A stretch of DNA of 64,000 nucleotides from contig CP170561.1 in assembly GCA_042701975.1 (NCBI GenBank), forward strand, positions 434,001 to 498,000, read 5' to 3'. Both the position numbers and the translations under genes were made by a program. The stretch comes from JAFALK01 sp042701975. GTDB taxonomy: Bacteria > Pseudomonadota > Gammaproteobacteria > Burkholderiales > Burkholderiaceae_C. Of the stretch, positions 1 to 8,416 are shown one piece after another. Position 1 is the stretch's first letter. Each line of letters opens with the position of its first letter. The notes beneath the pieces are model-generated. The model was not told where the DNA came from. It saw nothing but the letters and a program-made list of their open reading frames with translations, and did not search any database.

Positions 1-1
1 G

Positions 2-235
2 GCGGTGGTCTCGGACACCTCGCCCAAGGAGATCTCGGGCCTGTCCGGCGCGCTGTTCAACACCTTCGGCAACACGGCGGCCATCACCACGCCCATCGTC
101 ATCGGCTACTTGATCAAGGGCACGGGCTCCTTCAGCGCAGCGCTGGTTTTTGTGGCGGCCAACGCGGTGGTGACCGTGGTCTGCTATCTGTTGGTGGTGG
201 GGGAGATCAAGCGTTTCGAGCTGAAGAAGGCTTGA
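2..235 (+). CDS. MFS sugar-acid transporter, C-terminal fragment
   Basis: This is the last 77 codons of a gene that begins before the window. The visible part holds the tail of a major facilitator protein: an SPKEISGLSGALFNTFGN stretch, then two hydrophobic segments and a charged end (EIKRFELKK). The SPKE...GLSG..FN..GN pattern before the last two membrane helices is typical of the anion:cation symporter family (GudP, ExuT, phthalate and galactonate transporters). It would sit in the inner membrane and bring in a sugar acid or similar carboxylate by proton symport. The substrate cannot be read from this fragment. The family call is fairly firm. Confidence 0.75.
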   Translation, partial: AVVSDTSPKEISGLSGALFNTFGNTAAITTPIVIGYLIKGTGSFSAALVFVAANAVVTVVCYLLVVGEIKRFELKKA

Positions 236-413
236 GACGCTAACGCGATCCTCGGCGGCGCGAACTGCGCCACGGGCGCGCGGTCTGCCTCCTGCAGCCA
301 TTTCAAGACGACGACGGCGCAGTTGGTCCACCAGCTCCACTAGGGTCAGCCTGCATTGCCCGGGCACGGGCAGACGGCCAAGCTCGGGTCTTCTCAACAG
401 GAGAGGCCTGCTC

Positions 414-944
414 ATGAAGATCCTCAAAGCCCTGCTCTACATCGTTGTCGTCCTGGCGCTGATCATCGGCGTGGGCGGCATGTTCCTGCCCTCGCAGATT
501 GCCCTCAAGCGCAGCGCGCAGATCAATGCCGCGCCGGACAAGGTCTACCCGTTGGTCGCCGCGCCCAAGGCCTGGAAGAACTGGAGCGCCTGGAACAAGC
601 GCGACCCGGCCATGGAGATCACCTACAGCGGCCCCGAGATGGGCGCCGGCGCCACCTGGGATTGGAAGAGCAAGACCGAGGGCAACGGCCACATGGCCTT
701 CAAGGAAGCCATGCCGCCAGGCAAGATCGGCTACGACATCGCATTCCCCGATTTCGGCGCGGCCTACAGCGGCGAATTCCTCATCGAGACCAAGGACGGC
801 GGCTCCTTCGTGACCTGGACCATGCACGGCGACGTGGGCAAGAACCCCATCAACCGCTGGATGGGCCTGTTCATGGACAAGCTGGTCGGGCCGGACTTCG
901 AGGCAGGTTTGGCGGGGCTTAAGACGGTGGCCGAGAAGGGTTAA
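414..944 (+). CDS. SRPBCC-family (polyketide cyclase-like) membrane-anchored protein
   Basis: The protein has 176 residues. An N-terminal hydrophobic helix (about residues 5-28, LLYIVVVLALIIGVGGMFL) works as a membrane anchor or uncleaved signal. It is followed by an SRPBCC ligand-binding fold, recognised by the start pattern (SAQINAAPDKVYPLV...W..WSAWNKRDP), a middle GAGATWDWKSK strand and a final long helix. This arrangement is common in single-gene SRPBCC proteins of Proteobacteria, whose ligands are mostly unknown. An AGGAG-like ribosome site lies about ten bases before the ATG. No function can be assigned beyond binding of a hydrophobic ligand near the membrane. Confidence 0.75.
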   Translation: MKILKALLYIVVVLALIIGVGGMFLPSQIALKRSAQINAAPDKVYPLVAAPKAWKNWSAWNKRDPAMEITYSGPEMGAGATWDWKSKTEGNGHMAFKEAMPPGKIGYDIAFPDFGAAYSGEFLIETKDGGSFVTWTMHGDVGKNPINRWMGLFMDKLVGPDFEAGLAGLKTVAEKG

Positions 945-973
945 CCCTCCACGCACCTATATGATGCGAGGCA

Positions 974-1531
974 ATGCAAGAGCCTCGCATCCAACAGCAA
1001 TTCTTCGAGAGCGCCGACCTCTTCTACCAGACGGCCGAATCGCTCTCCCGTCCGCTCAACGACGCGGCGCAGATGCTGGTCGACGCCATCACCGGCGGCA
1101 ACCGGCTGCTGTGCTGTGGCCTGGGCCTCTCGCGCGGCGACGCGGCCTACATGGCCGCCCTGCTGCTCGGCCGCTTCGAGCAGGACCGACCCGGCTTGGC
1201 CGCCTTCGCGCTGGCTGACACGCCCGACCCTGCCCGCCAGATCCAGACCCTGGGCCATCCCGGCGACCTGCTACTGCTGTTTGACGCCCAGGGCGCCGGC
1301 AGCGCCACGCTGACGCCCCTGCTGGAGGCCGCCCAGGCCCAGGACATGAGCGCCATCGTGCTCGTCGGCGGTGCCGCCACCGACGAAGAACTGCGCGGCC
1401 TGCTGCTCGACACCGATGTGCTGCTGCGTGTCAGCGCAACCCGGGTCGCGCGCGTTGCCGAAGCGCACCGCCTGATGATCCATTGCCTCTGCGACGCCGT
1501 GGACCACCACCTGCTCGGCTCCGACGAATGA
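974..1531 (+). CDS. diaA: SIS-domain protein, DiaA-like
   Basis: This 185-residue protein starts MQEPRIQQQFFESADLF, close to the start of DiaA, and continues with the SIS fold (GGNRLLCCGLGLSRGDAAYM). DiaA is a tetrameric SIS protein that binds DnaA and promotes timely replication start at oriC; the relative GmhA is a phosphoheptose isomerase. The loop that reads GNGTSA in DiaA/GmhA is GLGLSR here, so sugar-phosphate isomerase activity is unlikely. The next gene is a dolP homologue 16 bases away, the same order as diaA-yraP in E. coli, which supports the DiaA reading. An ATG 13 bases upstream exists but is in another frame. Confidence 0.7.
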   Translation: MQEPRIQQQFFESADLFYQTAESLSRPLNDAAQMLVDAITGGNRLLCCGLGLSRGDAAYMAALLLGRFEQDRPGLAAFALADTPDPARQIQTLGHPGDLLLLFDAQGAGSATLTPLLEAAQAQDMSAIVLVGGAATDEELRGLLLDTDVLLRVSATRVARVAEAHRLMIHCLCDAVDHHLLGSDE

Positions 1532-1547
1532 ACAAGGAATCCTCTCG

Positions 1548-2153
1548 ATGAAATACCGCACCCTCGCCCTCATTCTCGCCACCGCCGTGGCCTCCACCGC
1601 CTGCGCCCCGATCATCGTGGGCGGCGCCATGGTGGGCAGCGCCCTGGTCGCCGTGGACCGTCGAAGCTCGGGCGCGCAGCTCGACGACCAGTCCATCCAG
1701 GTCAAGGCCGCGCTGCGCATCAAGAACGAGCTGGGCGACAAGGTCCACGTGGACGTGAACAGCTACAACCGCATCGTGTTGCTCTCCGGCGAAGCCACGA
1801 CCGACGCCGCCCGCGAGCAGGCCGGAGCGATCGCCAAGGGCGTGGACAACGTCAGCGAAGTCATCAACGAGCTGGCCGTGATGCCGACCAGCAGCCTCGG
1901 CACCCGCGCCAACGACACGCTGATCAACACCAAGGTCAAGGCCACCCTGGTGGACGCCAAGGACCTCGTCTCCGGCGCCTTCGACATCGTCGTGCAGCGC
2001 GGCAACGTCTACCTGATGGGCCGCGTGACCGCACACGAAGCCGAGCGCGCCAGCAACCTCGTCCGCACCATCGAGGGCGTGAAGAAGGTCGTGCAGTGCT
2101 TCGAGATCATCACTGAGGAGCAGCTCGACCAGCTGCAACCCAAGAAGAAGTGA
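1548..2153 (+). CDS. dolP: Double-BON-domain outer-membrane lipoprotein, DolP/YraP-like
   Basis: The 201-residue product has a lipoprotein signal: a short basic start, a hydrophobic core and a lipobox ending TAC at about residue 19. Two BON domains follow, at about residues 45-115 and 122-195 (VKAALRIKNELG...VHVDVNSYNRIVLLSGEA and VKATLVDAK...FDIVVQRGNVYLMGRV). BON domains bind phospholipid. DolP of E. coli sits in the outer membrane at division sites and supports envelope integrity and the BAM machinery. The gene follows diaA by 16 bases, so the two are probably co-transcribed. Its stop codon directly abuts the stop of the convergent dehydrogenase gene. Confidence 0.85.
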   Translation: MKYRTLALILATAVASTACAPIIVGGAMVGSALVAVDRRSSGAQLDDQSIQVKAALRIKNELGDKVHVDVNSYNRIVLLSGEATTDAAREQAGAIAKGVDNVSEVINELAVMPTSSLGTRANDTLINTKVKATLVDAKDLVSGAFDIVVQRGNVYLMGRVTAHEAERASNLVRTIEGVKKVVQCFEIITEEQLDQLQPKKK

Positions 2154-3053
2154 TCAGCGCAGGCGCTTGATGAGGCTGGACGTGTCCCAGCGCCGTCCGC
2201 CCATCTCCTGCACGTCCGCGTAGAACTGATCCACCAGGGCCGTCACCGGCACACGCGCGCTGTTGCGGCGCGCTTCCTCGAGCACCAGGCCCAGGTCCTT
2301 GCGCATCCAGTCGACGGCAAAGCCGAAGTCGAACTTGTCATCGACCATCGTCTTGCCGCGGTTGTCCATCTGCCAGCTCTGCGCCGCGCCCTTGCCGATG
2401 ACGTCGAGCACGAGCTTCATGTCCAGGTCGGCCTTCAGCCCGAAGGCCACGGCCTCGGACAGGCCCTGCACGATGCCAGCGATGCAGATCTGATTGACCA
2501 TCTTGGCCAGCTGCCCGGCGCCGGCATCGCCGACGAGCGTCACAGCCTTGGCAAAGGCCAGGGCCACGGCTCGGATCGATTCAAACGGCTCGGCATCGCC
2601 GCCGCACATCACCGTCAACGCGCCATTCACGGCACCGGCCTGGCCACCCGACACCGGCGCATCGATGAAGTGCAGGCCGCGGGCCTTGGCGGCGGCGTAC
2701 AGCTCACGCGCCACGGCGGCCGAGGCCGTCGTGTGGTCCACGAAGATGGCGCCGGGCTTCATGCGCTCGAATGCGCCGTCAGCACCCAGCACCACCGAGC
2801 GCAGATCGTCGTCATTGCCCACGCAGGCGAAGACGATGTCGGCGCCTTCAGCGGCGGCCGCCGGCGTGGCGGCATGCTGGCCGCCGTACTCGGCAGCCCA
2901 GGCGGCGGCCTTGGAGGCGGTGCGGTTGTAGACCGTCACCGAATGGCCGGCGCGTGCCAGATGGCCGGCCATGGGATGGCCCATGACGCCGAGGCCAAGA
3001 AAGGCCACTTTGCGGGAGGGGACGGGGTCGTAGGTGCGGGCGGGTGCGTTCAT
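2154..3053 (-). CDS. NAD(P)-dependent beta-hydroxyacid dehydrogenase (3-hydroxyisobutyrate dehydrogenase family)
   Basis: The protein has 299 residues. It carries the Rossmann start VAFLGLGVMGHPMAGHLARA with NRT after strand 2 (residue choice favouring NADP), the substrate motif DAPVSGGQAGAVNG, and the catalytic Lys in GAGQLAKMVNQ. These are the signatures of the 3-hydroxyisobutyrate / tartronate-semialdehyde reductase / glyoxylate reductase group. The reaction is reversible oxidation of a 3-hydroxy acid to the semialdehyde. The exact substrate is not fixed by the motifs. It ends tail-to-tail with dolP with no spacer. Upstream lies a repeat-rich spacer and then pilU on the same strand. Confidence 0.85.
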   Translation of the reverse strand: MNAPARTYDPVPSRKVAFLGLGVMGHPMAGHLARAGHSVTVYNRTASKAAAWAAEYGGQHAATPAAAAEGADIVFACVGNDDDLRSVVLGADGAFERMKPGAIFVDHTTASAAVARELYAAAKARGLHFIDAPVSGGQAGAVNGALTVMCGGDAEPFESIRAVALAFAKAVTLVGDAGAGQLAKMVNQICIAGIVQGLSEAVAFGLKADLDMKLVLDVIGKGAAQSWQMDNRGKTMVDDKFDFGFAVDWMRKDLGLVLEEARRNSARVPVTALVDQFYADVQEMGGRRWDTSSLIKRLR

Positions 3054-3090
3054 GCCCTGACTCTAAACGAGGAGCGCGGCAAACGTATTT

Positions 3091-3209
3091 GCGCCGCCCG
3101 CCGGGCCGCTCCCCAGGGCGTCGCGTTGCATCCGTGGGGCGGCAAACGCCGTCTCAGCGATGCACCCCCTCGGGGGACCGACCGCGTATTGCGCGGGCGA
3201 GGGGCTCAC
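3091..3209. repeat. Candidate REP-like intergenic repeat with several hairpins
   Basis: The spacer between pilU and the dehydrogenase gene is built of short inverted repeats: TGCATC (3127-3132) with GATGCA (3159-3164), GGC/GCC inside that stem (3141-3150), and CCCCC TC GGGGG (3165-3176). It ends on the pilU stop codon (TCA at 3206-3208). The composition resembles palindromic intergenic repeats I associate with Burkholderiales genomes, but only one copy lies in this window, so its repeated nature is an inference. It could also serve as the transcript end for pilU. Confidence 0.35.
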
Positions 3210-4345
3210 ACAATAGTCAGGTGCTCCGTACCGCTACCGATGTCGCCACCCGCTCTTGCGCGCTCGCTGTTGAGCTTGATCTGCAGGCGCAGGTCGTTCA
3301 TCGAGTCGGCATTGCGCAGCGCGTCTTCCAGCGTGACCTTGCCCACTTCGTAAAGATCGAACAGCGCCTGATCGAAGGTCTGCATGCCCAACTCGCGGGA
3401 ACGCTTCATCAGCTCCTTGATCTCGGCGACCTCGCCCTTGAAGATCAGGTCGGAGATGAGCGGCGAGTTCAGCAGAATCTCCACCGCCGCCACGCGGCCC
3501 TTGCCCTCGCGACGCGGCAGCAGTCGCTGGCTGACGAGCGAGCGCAGGTTCAGCGACAGGTCCATCAGCAGCTGGGCGCGGCGCTCTTCGGGGAAGAAGT
3601 TGATGATGCGGTCCAGCGCCTGGTTGGCGCTGTTGGCGTGCAGCGTGGCCATGCACAGGTGTCCGGTTTCGGCGAAGGCCACGGCGTGTTCCATGGTCTC
3701 GCGGTCGCGGATCTCGCCCATCAGGATCACGTCGGGGGCCTGACGCAGCGTGTTCTTCAGCGCGGCTTCCCAGCTGTCGGTGTCCAGGCCCACCTCGCGC
3801 TGGCTCACGATGCAGTTCTTGTGCGGGTGCACGAATTCGATCGGATCCTCGATGGTGATGATGTGACCAAAGGTCTTCTCGTTGCGCTCGTCGATCATGG
3901 CGGCGAGCGTGGTGCTCTTGCCCGAGCCGGTGGCGCCCACCACGATCACCAGGCCGCGCTTGGCCAGCACGATCTCGCTGAGCACGGGCGGCAGCTCCAT
4001 GCTGGCCAGCGTGGGCAGCGTGGTGGGGATGGTCCGCAGCACCAGGGCCACGGCGCCTTGCTGCACCAGCGCATTGACGCGGAAACGCCCGATGCCCTGC
4101 GGCGAGATGGCGAAGTTGCACTCCTTGCTGCGCTCGAACTCGGCCGCCTGCTTGTCGTTCATGATCGCGCGGGCCAGCTGCATGGTGTGCTGGCCGGTCA
4201 GCGGCTGCGGCGACACCTTGGTGACCTTGCCGTCGACCTTGATGGCAGGCGGGAAGTCGGCGGTGAGAAAGAGGTCGGACCCCTTGCGCGAGACCATCAG
4301 GCGCAGGAGATCGTTGATGAACTTTGAGGCCTGGTCGCGTTCCAT
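3206..4345 (-). CDS. pilU: Type IV pilus retraction ATPase PilU
   Basis: This 379-residue ATPase of the secretion superfamily has an N-terminal PAS-like domain (about 1-105) and a RecA-like domain with Walker A GATGSGKS (about 137-144), the Asp box (IITIEDPIEFVH), Walker B (DVILMGEIRD) and the His box (GHLCMATLHANSA). The C-terminal extension past residue 345 and the start MERDQASKFINDLL mark PilU rather than PilT. PilU helps PilT pull back type IV pili for twitching and works as an accessory motor on the cytoplasmic side. The gene lies 40 bases downstream of pilT on the same strand and is probably co-transcribed with it. Confidence 0.95.
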   Translation of the reverse strand: MERDQASKFINDLLRLMVSRKGSDLFLTADFPPAIKVDGKVTKVSPQPLTGQHTMQLARAIMNDKQAAEFERSKECNFAISPQGIGRFRVNALVQQGAVALVLRTIPTTLPTLASMELPPVLSEIVLAKRGLVIVVGATGSGKSTTLAAMIDERNEKTFGHIITIEDPIEFVHPHKNCIVSQREVGLDTDSWEAALKNTLRQAPDVILMGEIRDRETMEHAVAFAETGHLCMATLHANSANQALDRIINFFPEERRAQLLMDLSLNLRSLVSQRLLPRREGKGRVAAVEILLNSPLISDLIFKGEVAEIKELMKRSRELGMQTFDQALFDLYEVGKVTLEDALRNADSMNDLRLQIKLNSERARAGGDIGSGTEHLTIV

Positions 4346-4385
4346 GATCTTTTTTCGCGCTCCCTGTATCTAGCGTCTGGCCGCC

Positions 4386-5429
4386 TCAGCCCGGGAAGTT
4401 CTCTGGGAACTTCGCCTTGGCGCGAGCCTCGGCCGGCGAGATCAAATTGCGGCGCACCAGGTCGGTGAGGTTCTGGTCCAGCGTCTGCATGCCCAGCTGG
4501 TTGCCGGTCTGGATGGCCGAGTACATCTGCGCCACCTTGTTCTCGCGGATCAGGTTGCGGATGGCCGCGGTGCCCAGCATGATCTCGTGCGCCGCCACGC
4601 GGCCCGAGCCGTCCTTGAGCTTGCACAGCGTCTGGGAAATACAGGCCACCAGCGATTCCGACACCATCGCGCGGACCATTTCCTTTTCGGCCGCGGGGAA
4701 GACGTCGACGATGCGGTCCACCGTCTTGGCGGCGGAAGACGTGTGCAGCGTGCCGAACACGATGTGGCCGGTTTCTGCAGCCGTCAGCGCCAGGCGGATG
4801 GTTTCCAGGTCGCGCATTTCACCCACGAGCACAGCGTCCGGGTCTTCGCGCAGTGCCGAGCGCAGCGCGTTGGAGAACGACAGCGTGTGCGGGCCGACTT
4901 CGCGTTGGTTGATCAGGCACTTCTTGGATTCGTGCACGAACTCGATCGGGTCCTCGATCGTGAGGATGTGGCCGTACTCGTTTTCGTTCAGGTGATTCAT
5001 CATGCCGGCCAGCGTGGTCGACTTGCCCGAGCCCGTGGGACCCGTCACCAGCACCAGGCCGCGCGGCTTGAGCGCCAGCTCGGCGAACACCTTGGGCGCG
5101 TTGAGCTGCTCCAGCGTCAGGATCTTGCTCGGAATCGTCCGGAACACGGCGCCCGCGCCACGGTTCTGGTTGAAGGCGTTGACGCGGAAACGCGCCAAGC
5201 CCTGGATCTCGAAGGAGAAGTCAACTTCCAGCGTCTCTTCGTAGACCTTGCGCTGGGCGTCGTTCATGATGTCGTACACCATGTCGTGAACCGCGCGATG
5301 GTCCAGCGCCTCGACGTTGATGCGGCGCACGTCACCGTGCACGCGGATCATGGGCGGCAGCCCAGCCGAGAGGTGGAGGTCAGAAGCCTTGTTCTTGACC
5401 GAGAATGCGAGCAGCTGGGTGATGTCCAT
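4386..5429 (-). CDS. pilT: Type IV pilus retraction ATPase PilT
   Basis: The product has 347 residues, the usual PilT length. It shows Walker A GPTGSGKS (about 130-137), the Asp box (HILTIEDPIEFVHE), Walker B (DAVLVGEMRD), the His box (GHIVFGTLHTSSA) and the C-terminal AIRNLIRE motif needed for retraction. As a cytoplasmic hexamer it depolymerises the pilus and drives twitching and DNA uptake. It is the first gene of a pilT-pilU pair and is read divergently from yggS across a 44-base spacer, so the two promoters must overlap or lie partly inside coding sequence. This pilT/yggS arrangement is common in Proteobacteria. Confidence 0.96.
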   Translation of the reverse strand: MDITQLLAFSVKNKASDLHLSAGLPPMIRVHGDVRRINVEALDHRAVHDMVYDIMNDAQRKVYEETLEVDFSFEIQGLARFRVNAFNQNRGAGAVFRTIPSKILTLEQLNAPKVFAELALKPRGLVLVTGPTGSGKSTTLAGMMNHLNENEYGHILTIEDPIEFVHESKKCLINQREVGPHTLSFSNALRSALREDPDAVLVGEMRDLETIRLALTAAETGHIVFGTLHTSSAAKTVDRIVDVFPAAEKEMVRAMVSESLVACISQTLCKLKDGSGRVAAHEIMLGTAAIRNLIRENKVAQMYSAIQTGNQLGMQTLDQNLTDLVRRNLISPAEARAKAKFPENFPG

Positions 5430-5473
5430 CAGTCTTGTGTTGGCAGTGTGGATGGCAGGAGTCGCGGGCCATT

Positions 5474-6160
5474 ATGGCGACGATCAAAGACAAACTACAA
5501 GAAACCATTGAGCGCATTGAAAGCGCTTGTGCCAAGGCCAGCCGGCCTGTGCAGAGCGTCACGTTGCTGGCGGTTTCCAAGACCTTTTCCGCAACAGCGG
5601 TCCGGGAAGCGCACGCCGCCGGTGCACGCCGTTTCGGTGAAAACTACGTCCAAGAAGGCTTGGCCAAGGTCGCCGAGCTGGCCGATCTGCGCCCGGACGT
5701 CGAGTGGCACCTGATCGGCCCGCTGCAGAGCAACAAGACCCGACCGGTGGCCGAGGCTTTCGACTGGGTGCACAGCGTGGACCGGCTCAAGATCGCCGAG
5801 CGGCTCTCCGAGCAGCGCCCGGCGGAGCTGCCGCCGCTGAACGTCTGCATCCAGGTCAACATCAGCGGCGAGGCCAGCAAGAGTGGCTGCGCGCCGGCCG
5901 AGGTGCCCGCCCTGGCCCGTGCCGTGACGGGCCTGCCACGCTTGGCGCTGCGCGGCCTGATGGCTGTGCCCGAACCGGCGGCTGACCGGGAAGCGCAGCG
6001 CGTGCCGCATCGCGCGCTGGCGGCGCTGCTGGCGCAGCTGCAGGCCGAGGGTCTGGCGCTGGACACGCTCTCCATGGGCATGAGTGCCGACCTCGAAGCC
6101 GCCATCCTGGAAGGCGCCACGATGGTCCGCGTCGGCACGGCCATCTTCGGCAGCCGCTAA
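5474..6160 (+). CDS. yggS: PLP homeostasis protein, YggS/PLPBP family
   Basis: The 228-residue protein has the fold-III (alanine racemase N-terminal) PLP-binding barrel. The PLP Lys is in VTLLAVSKTFSA, and GENYVQE, WHLIGPLQSNK and the phosphate loop (MGMSADLEAAI, VRVGTAIFG) are all present. The family has no known enzymatic reaction; it buffers pyridoxal phosphate and affects amino-acid balance. I chose the ATG that gives MATIKDKLQ. A start 13 codons earlier is in frame but adds a poorly conserved stretch that would run into the pilT promoter region. The gene is divergent from pilT, a widely kept pairing. Confidence 0.93.
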   Translation: MATIKDKLQETIERIESACAKASRPVQSVTLLAVSKTFSATAVREAHAAGARRFGENYVQEGLAKVAELADLRPDVEWHLIGPLQSNKTRPVAEAFDWVHSVDRLKIAERLSEQRPAELPPLNVCIQVNISGEASKSGCAPAEVPALARAVTGLPRLALRGLMAVPEPAADREAQRVPHRALAALLAQLQAEGLALDTLSMGMSADLEAAILEGATMVRVGTAIFGSR

Positions 6161-6182
6161 GCCCTGCCGAACCGCTTTACAT

Positions 6183-6204
6183 AACGCCGCATTCAAGCGG
6201 CGTT
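6183..6204 (+). terminator. Stem-loop after yggS, possible terminator
   Basis: A perfect 8-bp stem, AACGCCGC (6183-6190) and GCGGCGTT (6197-6204), with loop ATTCAA begins 22 bases after the yggS stop. There is no clear T-run behind it, so an intrinsic terminator is only possible. The rest of the spacer up to 6421 holds no gene I can support. Confidence 0.45.
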
Positions 6205-6421
6205 GCGCAGTGCATCACGACCTCAAGAAAAACCCTAACTCGCAGGTTCGGCGCAATCGCAACGGGATGCAACGCAAGCTCAACTTCGGCGCGCAGTTCT
6301 TCACGCGGTCGCCGAGGGAAATGGGCCCGGAATGTCGTGTCTTAGACAAAACTTCAGCCCGTTGGATGAACGCCCGCGACCAGCAGGCATTTCACCTTGG
6401 TACTTGAAAGGCAAACAAGCC

Positions 6422-7972
6422 ATGAATTTTCTGACCCGGCTGCGCATCAGCCACCGTCTGGCCGTCAGCTACGGCCTCATCATCTTGCTGCTGATCGCGA
6501 TCGGCGGCTACAACGCCACGGTGTCGAACCGCCTGGCCGGTGACCTGGACCACACGGCCAACACCAGCCTCATCAAGATCGCCACGGCCAACGCCCTGGA
6601 CGACAACGTGGCCGTCATCTCCCGCGCCGTGCGCGACCTGCTGCTGCTGGACACCGCCGGTGCCATCAAGAAGCAGAAGGCCGCCATCGAGACCGCCCTG
6701 AGCGACAACGAGAAGCAGCTGGCCTTGCTGTCCGGCTCGGTCGAGAACGACAAGGAAAAGGCGCTGGTCAAGCAGGTCAGCGAACACTCCGAAGCCTTCG
6801 TCGCCGCGCTGGCCAAGTTCCAGCAGGTGCAGAAGGACGGCAGCCCGGACGAAGCCCGCGAAAGCCTGATCACGGTGCTGCGCCCCGCCCAGACCGCCTA
6901 CCAGCAATCGCTGAAGGACCTGGTGGACCTGCAGTTCGCCGCCGCCAAGGAAGGCGCCGCCGCCGGTGGTGCCGCCGCCCGCAATGCCGTCGTGCTGACC
7001 TTCGTGCTGGTTGCCGTGGCTGCCGCCATCGGTATCAGCGGTGGCATCGTGATCGCCCGCTCCATCGTGCTGCCGGCCCGCAAGGCCCAAGCCGCCGCCG
7101 AAGCCATCAGCTCCGGCGACCTGACCGTGGACCTCACGGTGCAGGGCAATGACGAACTGGCCCACATGCTGCAAGCCATGAAGGAGATGCAGAAGGCGCT
7201 GACCACCGTGGTGGTCAGCGTGAGCACCGCCGCCGGCGAAGTGGCCCAGAACTCCAACGAAATCGCCCAGAGCAACCTGAACCTGTCCGACCGCACCGCC
7301 CGTTCCGCCGCCTCGCTGCAGAACACAGCCGCCTCGGTCGAGCAGATCGCCACCAACCTGACGGACGCCAGCGAGCTGACCAAGAAGGCCGCCGGCATCG
7401 CCAACAAAGCCCGTCAATCGGCATCGGCCGGCGGCGACGTGGTGTCCCGCGTGGTCGACACCATGCAGGAAATCAGCGCCAGCTCCAAGAAGATCGGCGA
7501 CATCATTGGCGTGATCGACGGCATCGCCTTCCAGACCAACATCCTGGCCCTGAACGCCGCCGTGGAAGCGGCCCGCGCCGGCGAGCATGGCCGCGGCTTC
7601 GCGGTCGTGGCTTCCGAAGTGCGTGCCCTGGCCCAGCGCTCGGCTTCCGCCGCCAAGGAGATCAAGACCCTGATCGCCGCCTCGGCCGAGAAGGTCTCGA
7701 ACGGCACGACGCTGGTGAACAACGCCGGCATCACCATCCGCTCAGTGGTGGACGAGGTCAACAACATGGGCAAGCTGATCGAGGAGATCTCGAACTCGGC
7801 CCACGAACAGGCCGAAGGCGTGGGCGTGGTCAACAGCGCCATGACCGAACTCGACCGCACGACCCAGCAGAACACCACGCTCGTCGACGAGCTCGGCCGC
7901 TCGACGGACGCGCTCAAGACCAGCTCTTCGCGCCTCCTCGACGCAGTCGGCTTCTTCCGCGCCGCTGCCTGA
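6422..7972 (+). CDS. Methyl-accepting chemotaxis protein, 4HB type
   Basis: This 516-residue chemoreceptor begins MNFLTRLRISHRL, followed by TM1 (about 13-33) and a periplasmic four-helix-bundle-like domain of about 150 residues. TM2 lies near 200-220, then a HAMP segment, and the signalling domain has the conserved hairpin (IGVIDGIAFQTNILALNAAVEAA...GRGFAVVA..VR.LAQRS). It would sense small molecules in the periplasm and control CheA in the cytoplasm. No C-terminal NWETF-type CheR tether is seen. The upstream in-frame start near 6332 would add 30 residues of non-conserved sequence, so I prefer the ATG at 6422, which has a GAAAGG site about ten bases before it. Confidence 0.93.
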   Translation: MNFLTRLRISHRLAVSYGLIILLLIAIGGYNATVSNRLAGDLDHTANTSLIKIATANALDDNVAVISRAVRDLLLLDTAGAIKKQKAAIETALSDNEKQLALLSGSVENDKEKALVKQVSEHSEAFVAALAKFQQVQKDGSPDEARESLITVLRPAQTAYQQSLKDLVDLQFAAAKEGAAAGGAAARNAVVLTFVLVAVAAAIGISGGIVIARSIVLPARKAQAAAEAISSGDLTVDLTVQGNDELAHMLQAMKEMQKALTTVVVSVSTAAGEVAQNSNEIAQSNLNLSDRTARSAASLQNTAASVEQIATNLTDASELTKKAAGIANKARQSASAGGDVVSRVVDTMQEISASSKKIGDIIGVIDGIAFQTNILALNAAVEAARAGEHGRGFAVVASEVRALAQRSASAAKEIKTLIAASAEKVSNGTTLVNNAGITIRSVVDEVNNMGKLIEEISNSAHEQAEGVGVVNSAMTELDRTTQQNTTLVDELGRSTDALKTSSSRLLDAVGFFRAAA

Positions 7973-8025
7973 TCAATCGAAACCACCGACAACACCTATC
8001 CCAGCATTACAGGAACTCGCTGATC

Positions 8026-8343
8026 ATGAAGAAACTGACCCTCCTCGTCGCCGCCGCCGCCATCTCCTTCAGCGCCTTGGCTGCCGCCACGCCCAAGCTC
8101 GTGAAGAAGGTGCCGCCTGACTTCCCGGCCGAAGCCACCCGCAAGGCCATCAGCAGCGGCACCGTGACCGCCAAGGTCACCATCGAAGCCGACGGCAAGG
8201 TCAGCCATGTGGAAATCGTCGAAGCCAACCCCAAGCGCGTGTTCGACCGCGCCGTGACGGATGCGCTGATGGACTGGCGCTATGAAGCCAGCGGCCAGAA
8301 GGACTCGGCTGAAGTGAAGCTCGTGTTCAAGAACGAAGACTGA
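8026..8343 (+). CDS. Small periplasmic protein with TonB C-terminal-type domain
   Basis: The 105-residue product has a cleavable signal peptide (about 1-19, ending ALA) and then one domain: PKLVKKVPPDFPAEATRKA, a GTVTAKVTIEADG strand pair, VFDRAVTDALMDWRYE and VKLVF. This is the TonB/TolA C-terminal fold (energy-transducer TonB C-terminal family) without the membrane anchor or proline-rich spacer. A free periplasmic TonB-C domain cannot transduce energy, so it may bind partner proteins or TonB boxes. A strong terminator follows it. The chemoreceptor gene ends 53 bases upstream. The fold call is good; the role is unknown. Confidence 0.8.
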   Translation: MKKLTLLVAAAAISFSALAAATPKLVKKVPPDFPAEATRKAISSGTVTAKVTIEADGKVSHVEIVEANPKRVFDRAVTDALMDWRYEASGQKDSAEVKLVFKNED

Positions 8344-8372
8344 TCCTTCGGCGATTCCATCGCACCAATGCA

Positions 8373-8397
8373 AAGCGGGCCCTCGGGCCCGCTTTTT
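8373..8397 (+). terminator. Intrinsic terminator
   Basis: AAGCGGGCC pairs with GGCCCGCTT (arms 8373-8381 and 8386-8394, small loop), followed directly by TTTTT. It lies 30 bases after the TonB-C-domain gene and just before the convergent M16 peptidase gene. Confidence 0.9.
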
Positions 8398-8416
8398 CTT
8401 GCCCTTGCGGGCTTGA

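Noticed and set aside
974..1531. Phosphoheptose isomerase (GmhA) for lipopolysaccharide
   Set aside because: The loop GLGLSR and the neighbour dolP fit DiaA better, and no heptose biosynthesis gene lies nearby.
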